This document shows, in pieces, positions 25,206 through 32,099 of a DNA stretch of 34,726 nt. The stretch's first letter is position 1. Every line of letters begins with the position of its first letter. Both the position numbers and the translations under genes were made by a program. Below the pieces are notes generated by a model. That model was given only the letters and a program-made list of their open reading frames with translations. It did not search any database and was not told the origin of the DNA. Location of the stretch: positions 1-34,726 of the forward strand of contig JACDCB010000123.1 in assembly GCA_013694585.1 (NCBI GenBank), given 5' to 3'. The stretch is from Candidatus Nitrosopumilus sp. GTDB taxonomy: Archaea; Thermoproteota; Nitrososphaeria; Nitrososphaerales; Nitrososphaeraceae.

Positions 25206-25737
25206 ACCCGAATTTTACGCAAATGAGATTGTTATTCCAGATGGTATATCGGTGAATAAAGATCAGAATCTCATTACAACAAACGGCTCAAACGGAAAAG
25301 TTCAAAAGGATTTTACGAAGATTCATGCATTAATAGAAGTTGGTAAAGAAAAGATTACAATACGATCTTACGGAAATAGGAAAAGCGATTTTGCATTGGT
25401 CAACACGGTGCATAGTCATATTAGGAATATGATAAAGGGTTCAACCACTGGATTCACATATAAACTAAAAATCGTATTTGCACACTTTCCTATATCCGTT
25501 AAGATTAAAGGACAGGATGTTTATATCGAAAACTTTTTTGGAGAACGATCATCTAGGGTGTCAAAGATCCTAGGGAAGGATACTAAGGTTACTGTTCAAG
25601 GTGATGATATTTTGATCACAGGACCAAATATTGAAAATGTATCCCAAACAGCAGCAAATATCGAATCTTCTACAAGGATAAAAAATAAAGACTCTAGGGT
25701 GTTTCTTGATGGGGTATACATATACTCCAAAGCCTAG
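25195..25737 (+). CDS. rpl6: Ribosomal protein uL6
   Basis: A 180-residue protein with FTYKLKIVFAHFPISVKIKG between the repeated domains and ENVSQTAANIESSTRIKNKD plus FLDGVYIYSKA at the end. A GGAGGT at 25176-25181 inside rps8 precedes the ATG by 13 nt. It is the last gene of the cluster here; the eL32-eL19-uL18-uS5-uL30-uL15 genes that follow in many archaea are absent. Confidence 0.96.
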   Translation: MSTKPEFYANEIVIPDGISVNKDQNLITTNGSNGKVQKDFTKIHALIEVGKEKITIRSYGNRKSDFALVNTVHSHIRNMIKGSTTGFTYKLKIVFAHFPISVKIKGQDVYIENFFGERSSRVSKILGKDTKVTVQGDDILITGPNIENVSQTAANIESSTRIKNKDSRVFLDGVYIYSKA

Positions 25738-25832
25738 ATCTCCGAGAAAAAGTAACCTTTTTAACATTTTTAGAATTAGTAAGATTTGATCATTACATTT
25801 AGTTCTTGAGCAAGAAATCAAAGCAGGAAACA

Positions 25833-25847
25833 TAACATTTATTTATT
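25833..25847 (+). promoter_or_regulatory. TATA-like element of tRNA-Asn
   Basis: CATTTATTTATTC ends about 25 nt before the first base of the tRNA, as expected for archaeal tRNA transcription. Confidence 0.5.
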
Positions 25848-25871
25848 CTTTACAATTTTTAATAGCATAGT

Positions 25872-25974
25872 GCCGCTGTAGCTCAGCTTGGTAGAGCAAA
25901 TTCATAATGGATACATTATGAAGCTTAACTGGCTGTTAACCAGTAGGTCATCAGTCCGAGTCTGATCAGCGGCG
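25872..25974 (+). tRNA. tRNA-Asn (GUU) with a non-canonical intron
   Basis: A full cloverleaf forms once 29 bases are removed. Acceptor GCCGCTG (25872-25878) pairs with CAGCGGC (25967-25973); discriminator G at 25974; no encoded CCA. The D stem is GCTC/GAGC (25881-25884 with 25894-25897). The anticodon stem ACTGG/CCAGT closes loop CTGTTAA with anticodon GTT at 25935-25937. The T stem ATCAG/CTGAT closes TCCGAGT. Between D stem and anticodon stem the gene has 29 extra bases that form a hairpin, so the transcript must be spliced. The mature tRNA is 74 nt before CCA addition. Confidence 0.93.
25900..25928 (+). other. 29-nt tRNA intron between positions 27 and 28 (BHB-like)
   Basis: The insert has a perfect 9-bp hairpin, TTCATAATG/CATTATGAA with loop GATA. 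The D-stem strand GAGC can pair with GCTT of the insert (4 bp, one G-T), flanked by 3-base bulges AAA (25898-25900) and AAC (25927-25929). That is the bulge-helix-bulge layout cut by archaeal splicing endonuclease. Cutting after the second base of each bulge leaves A26, A27 and C28 and restores a perfect anticodon stem. The exact border could slide within the A-run. The outer helix is weak, so it is a relaxed BHB. Confidence 0.8.
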
Positions 25975-25985
25975 CTCTGATTAAA

Positions 25986-26342
25986 TTAAAACGAAACTAT
26001 GTCCAATGCTATTGCATCGGATAACAAATAAGTATGTCTGTTCCCTGAAACAAAATTATTATTAATATCTATTCTAGGAACCCACCTATTAGAAGACGTG
26101 AACAGTCTTTCTTTTTTCATCCTGTTTTCAAGCTCTTCTATATCTAATTCAATCTCTTCTATCTCTTCAGTTTCCAGATGTTGAATTATCACTAAAATTT
26201 TTTTAATCAAAACCCGGTCCCCATTTTTGGAGAAGTCACGATTTCTTTCGTCTTCTTCAATGATTTTTATTTTGATCTGTTTTCGGTTGAATGCGTCTCT
26301 ACTCATTAGCATTCTGTCACTCAAATATCCTTCATAGCCCAT
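25986..26342 (-). CDS. Unknown charged protein at the end of the thiolase operon
   Basis: A 118-residue protein with a highly charged centre (KIKIIEEDERNRDF, HLETEEIEEIELDIEELENRMKKE) that probably forms a helix or coiled coil, and an end WVPRIDINNNFVSGNRHTY. No family is recognised. It lies 30 bases downstream of the zinc-ribbon/OB gene on the same strand and is likely the last gene of that operon. Its 3' end nearly meets the 3' end of the tRNA (11 bases). Confidence 0.55.
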   Translation of the reverse strand: MGYEGYLSDRMLMSRDAFNRKQIKIKIIEEDERNRDFSKNGDRVLIKKILVIIQHLETEEIEEIELDIEELENRMKKERLFTSSNRWVPRIDINNNFVSGNRHTYLLSDAIALDIVSF

Positions 26343-26372
26343 TGAGAATCATTGTACATGAGTTGTTAAGAA

Positions 26373-26726
26373 TTATTTTAATCTTTTAATTTTAATTTTG
26401 GTGAATTCTAAGCTTAATTTGTAATCTTTAATGCTGACTTGGGAAATTCTTATTCTATCATTGGGTAATATACTTTGATCAACGCTCCCAATCATTCGTA
26501 TTCCTGAAAACTCGCCTATACCATAATACCCTACTAAGTCTGAAAGATTAGAAAAGGATTTTTCAAGCAGGACACCCTTTCTATTGATTTTTCTAAAACC
26601 ACATTTCCTGAAACAGGAGTTGCAATAATGATTCGGCGGCCAGATATGAATTTTGCAACTAAAGCAATAGGTGGTAATTAAGATGCCTTTCTTGGCGGTA
26701 TCAAAAATAACATCCATTAACGTCAT
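26373..26726 (-). CDS. DUF35-type zinc-ribbon/OB-fold protein
   Basis: A 117-residue protein. The N-terminal part has CFSCKIHIWPPNHYCNSCF, the rubredoxin-like zinc ribbon, and the rest reads as an OB fold (YYGIGEFSGIRMIGSVDQSILPNDRIRIS). In archaea DUF35 proteins partner thiolase-fold enzymes and pass acyl-CoA substrates between active sites, as in the acetoacetyl-CoA thiolase/HMG-CoA synthase complex. It sits 6 bases downstream of the thiolase gene, which supports that partnership. It is shorter than many family members. Confidence 0.8.
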   Translation of the reverse strand: MTLMDVIFDTAKKGILITTYCFSCKIHIWPPNHYCNSCFRKCGFRKINRKGVLLEKSFSNLSDLVGYYGIGEFSGIRMIGSVDQSILPNDRIRISQVSIKDYKLSLEFTKIKIKRLK

Positions 26727-26732
26727 CTTGGG

Positions 26733-27830
26733 TTATTTTTGAAGAATTATTACAGTAGTTGAGGTACCTGCAGCTGCCATGTTGTGAACCAGACCGCTCT
26801 TGCAACCTTTTTTTTGTCTTAAACCTGCCTTTCCTTGCAATTGAATTACTATTTCGTTGGTCTGATCGATCCCAGTCGCACCAATGGGATGACCGCATCC
26901 GAGTAGTCCTCCTCTCACGTTTGTATAGAGCGTGTTTTTGTCTATGAATCTTCTTCCCTGCCCCTTTTCGGCAAATCCAATATCTTCGTAGGCTAAGAGC
27001 TCTAAAATTGTAAATGCGTCATGAATCTCTACGATATCAATGTTTTTAGGTTCCAAGTTTGATTGTTGAAACGCATCTCTTGCTGCTATTCTCGTTGATA
27101 GTATGTAATCAAGATTATTTGAAATGGATGCAAAGCTAGCACCTTGGTTATTCTGGGAAATACCCTTGATCCAAATAGGTATTTCAGTTCTCTTTGCCAT
27201 TGCTTCAGACAAAACGAGTATTGACGAGGATCCTTCGCAAGGATAACAACAATCAAACTTTTTCAATGGTTCTGCCACCATTTTTGAATTAACTATTGTT
27301 GAATAGGTAAAGTGTTTGTCATAGAAAAACGCATTAATGTTTTTATTAGCATTCATATGATTTTTAAAAGAAACAATTGCTAGATCTTCTTCTGTCGTTC
27401 CATACTTTCGAAAGTGGTTTTGGGCATATAGTGATGCCCAGTGAACTGGCATATCATATTGTCCCCTGGAGATGTCCCAAGTCAATTTGTTTCCTTGACT
27501 GTTCTGCTTTTCTACTCCTGTTACTAGCACCGCATTACATAATCCTGATTTTATCAATGAGTATGCCAACATGATACCACTGGTACCTGAATTACATAAA
27601 TTTTCGATCTTGGTCGAAAATTTTGGCCTGATGCCTACCATTTCTGAAACTATATTACCCAAATATGAATCATTAGAGCTACTTGATACAATTAGACCAT
27701 CTACTTCAAACTTTTGAATTTGTGTCCTCCCAAGTAGATCAATTATGGATTTACTAGCTAATTCAGCAGGTGTAGAGTCTGAGGCCTTGGCAAATTTTTG
27801 AGTATTGGTAGAATCAATTGCTATTTCCAT
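26733..27830 (-). CDS. Thiolase (acetyl-CoA C-acyltransferase family)
   Basis: A 365-residue thiolase-fold enzyme of the archaeal SCP2-like type. The nucleophile is Cys79 (ENLCNSGTSG), with VEIHDAF (His) and GCGHPIGATG (second Cys and His) near the C-terminus, so the full catalytic set is present. It should form or cleave a 3-oxoacyl-CoA. It overlaps the upstream oxidoreductase by 10 bases and is followed by its DUF35 partner. Possible roles are acetoacetyl-CoA chemistry in the 3-hydroxypropionate/4-hydroxybutyrate cycle or the mevalonate pathway, or a separate fatty or isoprenoid acyl step; the neighbours favour a dedicated pathway. Confidence 0.85.
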   Translation of the reverse strand: MEIAIDSTNTQKFAKASDSTPAELASKSIIDLLGRTQIQKFEVDGLIVSSSSNDSYLGNIVSEMVGIRPKFSTKIENLCNSGTSGIMLAYSLIKSGLCNAVLVTGVEKQNSQGNKLTWDISRGQYDMPVHWASLYAQNHFRKYGTTEEDLAIVSFKNHMNANKNINAFFYDKHFTYSTIVNSKMVAEPLKKFDCCYPCEGSSSILVLSEAMAKRTEIPIWIKGISQNNQGASFASISNNLDYILSTRIAARDAFQQSNLEPKNIDIVEIHDAFTILELLAYEDIGFAEKGQGRRFIDKNTLYTNVRGGLLGCGHPIGATGIDQTNEIVIQLQGKAGLRQKKGCKSGLVHNMAAAGTSTTVIILQK

Positions 27831-28804
27831 AAATCTGTAAATTCCTTGTAGTTCAAAATGCCGTTAGTGTCTTTTACAGGATTAATTTGTAGTATTGGTA
27901 AATCGATACCTATTTTTTTAAACCTTTTAATCTGGTTATTGCAATCATTTATAGAACCTGCTATGACAAAGTCATTAAGCATCTCATTGGGAATATTTCT
28001 AATTGACTCTTCTAGACCATACTTGCTGTAATCATTATAGATTTTTTCAACTACTGACTTGTATTTTGTTTTAATCAATGAATCATAGTAAATTCTGCCT
28101 ACTGATATATAAAAAGCCAAAGTCTTGGCAGCTCTGAGAGTAGCCTTTGTAGGATCTTTATTTGAAACGGAGGTGATAATTACAAGAGCTTTCATGAACT
28201 TTTGATTATGATTTTCAAAATTGATGTTCTCAATCACCATCTCTAACTCATCTTTTGGCTTTAGGTAGAGGATTACTCCATCTGCATACTTTTTAGCAAC
28301 GCCGATCATTCCTGAATTTACGGCTGCAACATAGATAGGAATATCATCCCTAGAGTGTTCAAGCAGCTTAAAATTTTTAATATTTACTGTTTGTCCATGA
28401 TAGTTAACTTTTTTCGACTTTAACAACAGTTTTATTGATTGAACATATTCTTTCATTCTGATTAATGGTTTTTCAAATTTGATCCCATGAAGGTTCTCCA
28501 CTAAGATAGAAGTGCTTGTGCCAAGGCCTATAATGGCTCGGTTATCTGATAGGTTATCCAATGTAATGCCGCCCATACTAATCGTCGCTGGAGTTCTAGA
28601 ATAGATGTTTACAATAGATGTTCCTATTTTTATTCTGTTTGTAACTTGGGAAATAGCCCCAAGGGTTGAAAAAACCTCCTTTCCCCAGGACTCTGGGGCC
28701 CAGATGGAATGAATACTTTCATTTTTGTCCACTATTGTTGCAAATTCGAGGATCTCTTTTGACTTTAATAATGATCCAATGCTAAATCCTATTTTTTCCA
28801 TCAT
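27821..28804 (-). CDS. Luciferase-like (F420/FMN-dependent) oxidoreductase
   Basis: A 327-residue TIM-barrel protein of the LLM class, which includes F420-dependent methylene-tetrahydromethanopterin reductase-like and FMN-dependent enzymes. Signs are GFSIGSLLKSKEILEFATIVD, IWAPESWGKEVFSTLGAISQ, IKIGTSIVNIYSRTPATISM and AIIGLGTSTSILVENLHG. It is cytoplasmic. Its ATGA overlaps the nucleotidyltransferase stop, and its 3' end overlaps the thiolase start, so it is firmly in this operon. F420 is the likelier cofactor in this lineage, by inference. Substrate unknown. Confidence 0.85.
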   Translation of the reverse strand: MMEKIGFSIGSLLKSKEILEFATIVDKNESIHSIWAPESWGKEVFSTLGAISQVTNRIKIGTSIVNIYSRTPATISMGGITLDNLSDNRAIIGLGTSTSILVENLHGIKFEKPLIRMKEYVQSIKLLLKSKKVNYHGQTVNIKNFKLLEHSRDDIPIYVAAVNSGMIGVAKKYADGVILYLKPKDELEMVIENINFENHNQKFMKALVIITSVSNKDPTKATLRAAKTLAFYISVGRIYYDSLIKTKYKSVVEKIYNDYSKYGLEESIRNIPNEMLNDFVIAGSINDCNNQIKRFKKIGIDLPILQINPVKDTNGILNYKEFTDLWK

Positions 28805-29496
28805 GCTTGTTTGGAATTTATCCTGGATAGCTCTTTGGATGATTCTTCGATATCTTTGTGGGAATCAATTGATTTCCAGAATGATTTTTCAAATTTCTTT
28901 GCTTTTAATTTTTGTTCGTTTGCCATGGCAGGCAGTGCTGTTGTTTCAATGTTTCCTTTATCGGGTAGGAAGTCGAAAATTTCTTGGTTAAAAAAATAAA
29001 TACCCGCATTGATCCATTTATCGATTATATTCGGTTTTTCTTTGAATCCAGTCACAAATTGCTGGTCATTAAAATCTACAATCCCAAAAGGGCTTTTTAA
29101 CGGAACCACTGCTATAGAGTTATAATCGTTCTTGTGAGATAGGATATTAAAATCTATGTTGGTTAATATATCGCCATTGATCATGAAGAAGCCATTTTTT
29201 TCATCCTTTAGAAGCGCTTGTGTGTTTTTCAGAGCGCCGCCGGTACCTAGTGGTTCCTCTTCTACCATATAGGCAACTTTGACCTTGAACTTGTTTCCAC
29301 TCGCAATATGATTTATGATTTGCTCCTTCAAATAGCCGACACAAATGATAATTTCTGTTATGTTATTTTTAGACAATAGCTTTATTTGCCACTCGATAAT
29401 GGGCTTACCTAGGATTTCTATCATCGGTTTCGGGCGGTTATCTGTGATCGGTTTAAGCCTTTTACCAAATCCCCCCGCTAATATTACTCCTTTCAA
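28801..29496 (-). CDS. Sugar-phosphate nucleotidyltransferase
   Basis: A 231-residue GT-A-like nucleotidyltransferase (RmlA/ManC/GlmU-N type) making an NDP-sugar from a sugar 1-phosphate. The N-terminal ILAGGFGKRLKPIT, RPKPMIEILGKPIIEW, PLGTGGAL and FMINGDILTNID are hallmark motifs. It lacks the C-terminal beta-helix of GlmU. The start is TTG, with TATA-like AAAAAATATATC about 30 nt upstream. It is the first gene of the operon with the flavin enzyme, thiolase and DUF35 protein. Confidence 0.88.
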   Translation of the reverse strand: MKGVILAGGFGKRLKPITDNRPKPMIEILGKPIIEWQIKLLSKNNITEIIICVGYLKEQIINHIASGNKFKVKVAYMVEEEPLGTGGALKNTQALLKDEKNGFFMINGDILTNIDFNILSHKNDYNSIAVVPLKSPFGIVDFNDQQFVTGFKEKPNIIDKWINAGIYFFNQEIFDFLPDKGNIETTALPAMANEQKLKAKKFEKSFWKSIDSHKDIEESSKELSRINSKQA

Positions 29497-29607
29497 AACA
29501 TATTAACTGATTTGATTTAAGATATATTTTTTCCTATTGTCGTCTTGAAAAAGGTTACCTATAACAGGAATTTACACTATACCTTGATAATTTGAATATA
29601 GTATCTA

Positions 29608-29650
29608 CTATTATGATAGTGTTATTACTATTATGATAGTGTTATTACTA
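29608..29650. repeat. 20-bp tandem direct repeat, two copies and a partial third
   Basis: CTATTATGATAGTGTTATTA occurs at 29608-29627 and again, identical, at 29628-29647, followed by CTA. Each unit contains the imperfect dyad ACTAT-TATG-ATAGT. It lies about 100 bases upstream of the nucleotidyltransferase operon start and could be a regulator site or a slippage product. Confidence 0.9.
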
Positions 29651-29664
29651 ACACAAAAGAAGAA

Positions 29665-29690
29665 TATTTCATAATTCGAATTATGAAATA
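29665..29690. repeat. 26-bp perfect palindrome (copy 1)
   Basis: The arms TATTTCATAATTC and GAATTATGAAATA are exact reverse complements with no loop. It lies 15 bases beyond the 3' end of bioF. A second copy with one mismatch ends the window. Possible roles are a DNA-binding site, an element end or a terminator-like signal. Confidence 0.9.
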
Positions 29691-29705
29691 ATATTGAAAA
29701 AAGGA

Positions 29706-30887
29706 TTAATTTCTTAGAAATTTGGCAATATGATTTAATAGCTCAGAGATCTGATCTTGGCTATGATCTGAATTTAGAGATATTCTTAAGCGCGCTTCAT
29801 TTCTTTTGACAGTGGGATATCTTATGGCTTGGACGAAGAAATCTTGTTTTAATAATTCCTTCGAAACTGCTAAGGCTTTTTTTTCAGACCCAATTAACAG
29901 CGGAATAATAGGACTATTTTCGATTTTTCGACTGTTAATTTTTTGTTCATTAGCTATTTTATGAAAATGCTCGATATTTCTGTACAACTTAGTCTGGAGA
30001 ATCCCTCCCTTTGCTAATTGCATTGACATCATAGCTATTTCGGCCAAATAATCTGGAAGAGCAGAAGTGAAGATAAACGGTCTGGATTTATTAACTAAAT
30101 ATTCTTTTACCAACTTCGAACAGCTAACATAGCCTCCAAAGCAACCAAGTCCTTTACTCAGACTACTGGTATGAATATCTACCCTTTTGTTAACTCCAAA
30201 ATAACTCGGAGTTCCTCCAAAATCCGTTAACTTATTGTTACCAATAATAAAATCTCCATGTGAGTCGTCAACTATGAGTAAGCAATTATTTTCTGCTGAT
30301 ATCCTCGCAATTTCAGTTAAATCAGCCATATCGCCGTCCATGCTAAAGATTCCTTCAGTTATTATTATTTTTCTTTTGTCATCATACTTTTTTACAGTCT
30401 TTTCTAATTCAATCGTATCATTGTGAGGGAATCGCTGAATTTTACTGGGAGACAACTTGCAGCCATCTATTATGCTCGCATGATTTAATTCATCGCTAAA
30501 AATAATAGTTTCCTTATCAGAGATACATCCTAGGACTCCTAAATTTGCCATGAATCCTGTTGGAAAGAGCAATGATGAGGTAGTTTTCCTATGCTTTGAA
30601 AGAGCTTTCTCTAGGCCTTCTATGCTTTCTGTATTTCCGCTAATTAATCTCGAGCTACATTGTGAAATTCTTGTAGTATGTAGATTCTGTAACTTTTTTA
30701 CTAAAAATTTGTTCCTAGATAAACCAAGATAGTCATTTGATGAAAAATTCAATACAGAAGACGCATGGGTTCCTTTTCCTGACTCTAGGATATCTTCAAC
30801 AGTTCGGAGCTCTCTATAAAGATGTTCCTTTCTTAAATCTCGTAACTTGTCTTGAAAATATAGTGAATTACTTTTGTTTAAGCCCAA
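29706..30887 (-). CDS. bioF: 8-amino-7-oxononanoate synthase
   Basis: A 393-residue PLP enzyme that condenses pimeloyl thioester with alanine in biotin synthesis. Family segments are VLNFSSNDYLGLSRN, SSRLISGNTESIEGLEKAL, VDDSHGDFIIG (PLP-binding Asp) and SSLSKGLGCFGGYVS with the PLP lysine. The start is TTG, 20 bases inside the end of bioB, so both genes share one message. In this family the related enzyme KBL acts on threonine breakdown, but the bioB and bioA context favours biotin. Confidence 0.94.
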   Translation of the reverse strand: MGLNKSNSLYFQDKLRDLRKEHLYRELRTVEDILESGKGTHASSVLNFSSNDYLGLSRNKFLVKKLQNLHTTRISQCSSRLISGNTESIEGLEKALSKHRKTTSSLLFPTGFMANLGVLGCISDKETIIFSDELNHASIIDGCKLSPSKIQRFPHNDTIELEKTVKKYDDKRKIIITEGIFSMDGDMADLTEIARISAENNCLLIVDDSHGDFIIGNNKLTDFGGTPSYFGVNKRVDIHTSSLSKGLGCFGGYVSCSKLVKEYLVNKSRPFIFTSALPDYLAEIAMMSMQLAKGGILQTKLYRNIEHFHKIANEQKINSRKIENSPIIPLLIGSEKKALAVSKELLKQDFFVQAIRYPTVKRNEARLRISLNSDHSQDQISELLNHIAKFLRN

Positions 30888-31848
30888 TCTCTTTTAGCAT
30901 TCTAATGTCATCAAGAGGTTTATTTCCTTTTGTAGTCAAGTATCCCCCACTAATAATTCCATTAGCACCTGCTTTTAGTACTTTCTTATCATTCTTTTTT
31001 AAATGAACTTCTCTCCCTCCTGCAATTTTTAAAATGGTTTTAGGCATGAGAAAGCGAAATGTTGCAATTGTCCTAATTATTTCCTCTTCAGTCAGCGAAT
31101 ACTTGTTATAGAGTGGAGTGCCCTCTCTGCCTATTAACATGTTTATAGGGACTTCGTCAGGATTCAATGATTGTAAAGCGAAACCTAACTCTACTCTATG
31201 TTCGACGGATTCTCCCATACCAATAATTCCACCACTACACAACTCTAATCCCGCTTCTTTAACTATTTTAGCAGTATTAATCCTATCTTCGTAAGAATGG
31301 GTAGTACAAATCTGATCGAACAAACTTTTCGCCGTTTCTAAATTATGATTATATCTTTTAACTCCTAATCTCTTTAATATTATGGCCCTAGCTCTAGTCA
31401 TAAAACCCAAAGAGGTGTTAACATCTATGTCCAGCCTTTCTTTTATTAACTTTATAGTATTGCATATTTGAATAAAATCTTGTTCTGGGGGAGCCCGGTA
31501 AGCACAAACTATACAAAAACTATTTGCCCCATTTTCCTTTGCTGATTCAGCTTGTGCTAAAATCATCTCCGGGGTCAATAGGGGATATTTTTCGATTTTG
31601 GTGGTATTAAACGTCGATTGAGAGCAAAAAGAACAATCTTCTGGGCATCTGCCAGATTTTGCATTAACTAGGGTTTCAACATCAACTTTGTCGCCCCCGA
31701 ATTTCAATGTAATTTGATTTGCACAATCAGCAAGGAAATCAAGATCATTAGAATTAATTAATTTCATTGCATCCTGAAAATTAATTGGTTTATCTGATAA
31801 AACGTTAAACATTTTTTCATAAATAAAGTCCTTATTCAAATTGCTCAT
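30868..31848 (-). CDS. bioB: Biotin synthase
   Basis: A 326-residue radical-SAM enzyme that inserts sulfur into dethiobiotin. The cluster motif is Cys68-x3-Cys72-x2-Cys75 (GRCPEDCSFCSQS), followed by FCIVCAYRAPPEQDF, YNHNLETAKSLFDQICTTHS and CSGGIIGMGESVEHR. It also needs the auxiliary iron-sulfur cluster. TATA-like TAATATAAG lies about 25-30 nt before the ATG. It is the first gene of the bioB-bioF unit. Ahead of it lies an unusual hairpin region and, divergently, a serine recombinase. Confidence 0.96.
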   Translation of the reverse strand: MSNLNKDFIYEKMFNVLSDKPINFQDAMKLINSNDLDFLADCANQITLKFGGDKVDVETLVNAKSGRCPEDCSFCSQSTFNTTKIEKYPLLTPEMILAQAESAKENGANSFCIVCAYRAPPEQDFIQICNTIKLIKERLDIDVNTSLGFMTRARAIILKRLGVKRYNHNLETAKSLFDQICTTHSYEDRINTAKIVKEAGLELCSGGIIGMGESVEHRVELGFALQSLNPDEVPINMLIGREGTPLYNKYSLTEEEIIRTIATFRFLMPKTILKIAGGREVHLKKNDKKVLKAGANGIISGGYLTTKGNKPLDDIRMLKEIGLKQK

Positions 31849-32099
31849 TAGATAATTCTTTTTCTATAATAACTTCCTTATATTAGTATTTTAGAATATC
31901 CATATAGGTCTGTCAAAAGCGGAATTCGTCTGAATTGTAGTAATAATGATTCGTCTAAAAAAGGACCGGTTTTCATACCGTCTTAGAACCAGACCGGTTT
32001 TTTTACTCTAGTTTTTTGGGTTTTTGTATTAATTTTTTTTAATACTTGCTCGTATTAATTTGACTACCTTTTTTTTACTCTCAATTTTGTATCGTCTTT
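31849..32099. promoter_or_regulatory. Divergent region between bioB and the serine recombinase, with repeats
   Basis: This 251-base region holds the bioB promoter, an imperfect CCGG hairpin and several small repeats. ATTCGTCT occurs at 31924-31931 and 31949-31956, 25 bases apart. GTATTAA occurs at about 32026 and 32052, with the inverse TTAATAC at about 32039. The recombinase TATA element is probably in the GTATTAATTT near 32052. Confidence 0.5.
31957..32004. repeat. Imperfect hairpin with repeated ACCGGT and flanking A/T runs
   Basis: AAAAAAGGACCGGT at 31957-31970 faces ACCGGTTTTTTT at 31993-32004. The A-run pairs with the T-run and the self-complementary ACCGGT cores pair with each other, with a 2-base bulge. 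GACCGGTTTT is also a direct repeat about 29 bases apart. Its CCGG cores stand out in very AT-rich DNA. It could be a terminator, or a recombination site for the adjacent recombinase. Confidence 0.6.

Larger units (their letters stand above)
29497..29705. promoter_or_regulatory. Operon promoter and repeat-bearing region
   Basis: This stretch of about 210 bases separates the promoter of the nucleotidyltransferase operon (TATA-like AAAAAATATATC on the minus strand near 29525-29536) from the end of bioF. It contains a 20-bp tandem repeat and a 26-bp palindrome, listed separately. No gene is seen. Confidence 0.55.

Noticed and set aside
29608-29647. Tandem repeat considered as a minimal CRISPR array
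   Set aside because: The copies are directly adjacent with no spacer, the unit is only 20 bp, and no cas genes are present.
31957-32004. CCGG hairpin as a simple intrinsic terminator of the recombinase or bioB
   Set aside because: Both flanking genes point away from it, so neither would end here; a terminator role is possible only for unseen transcripts.
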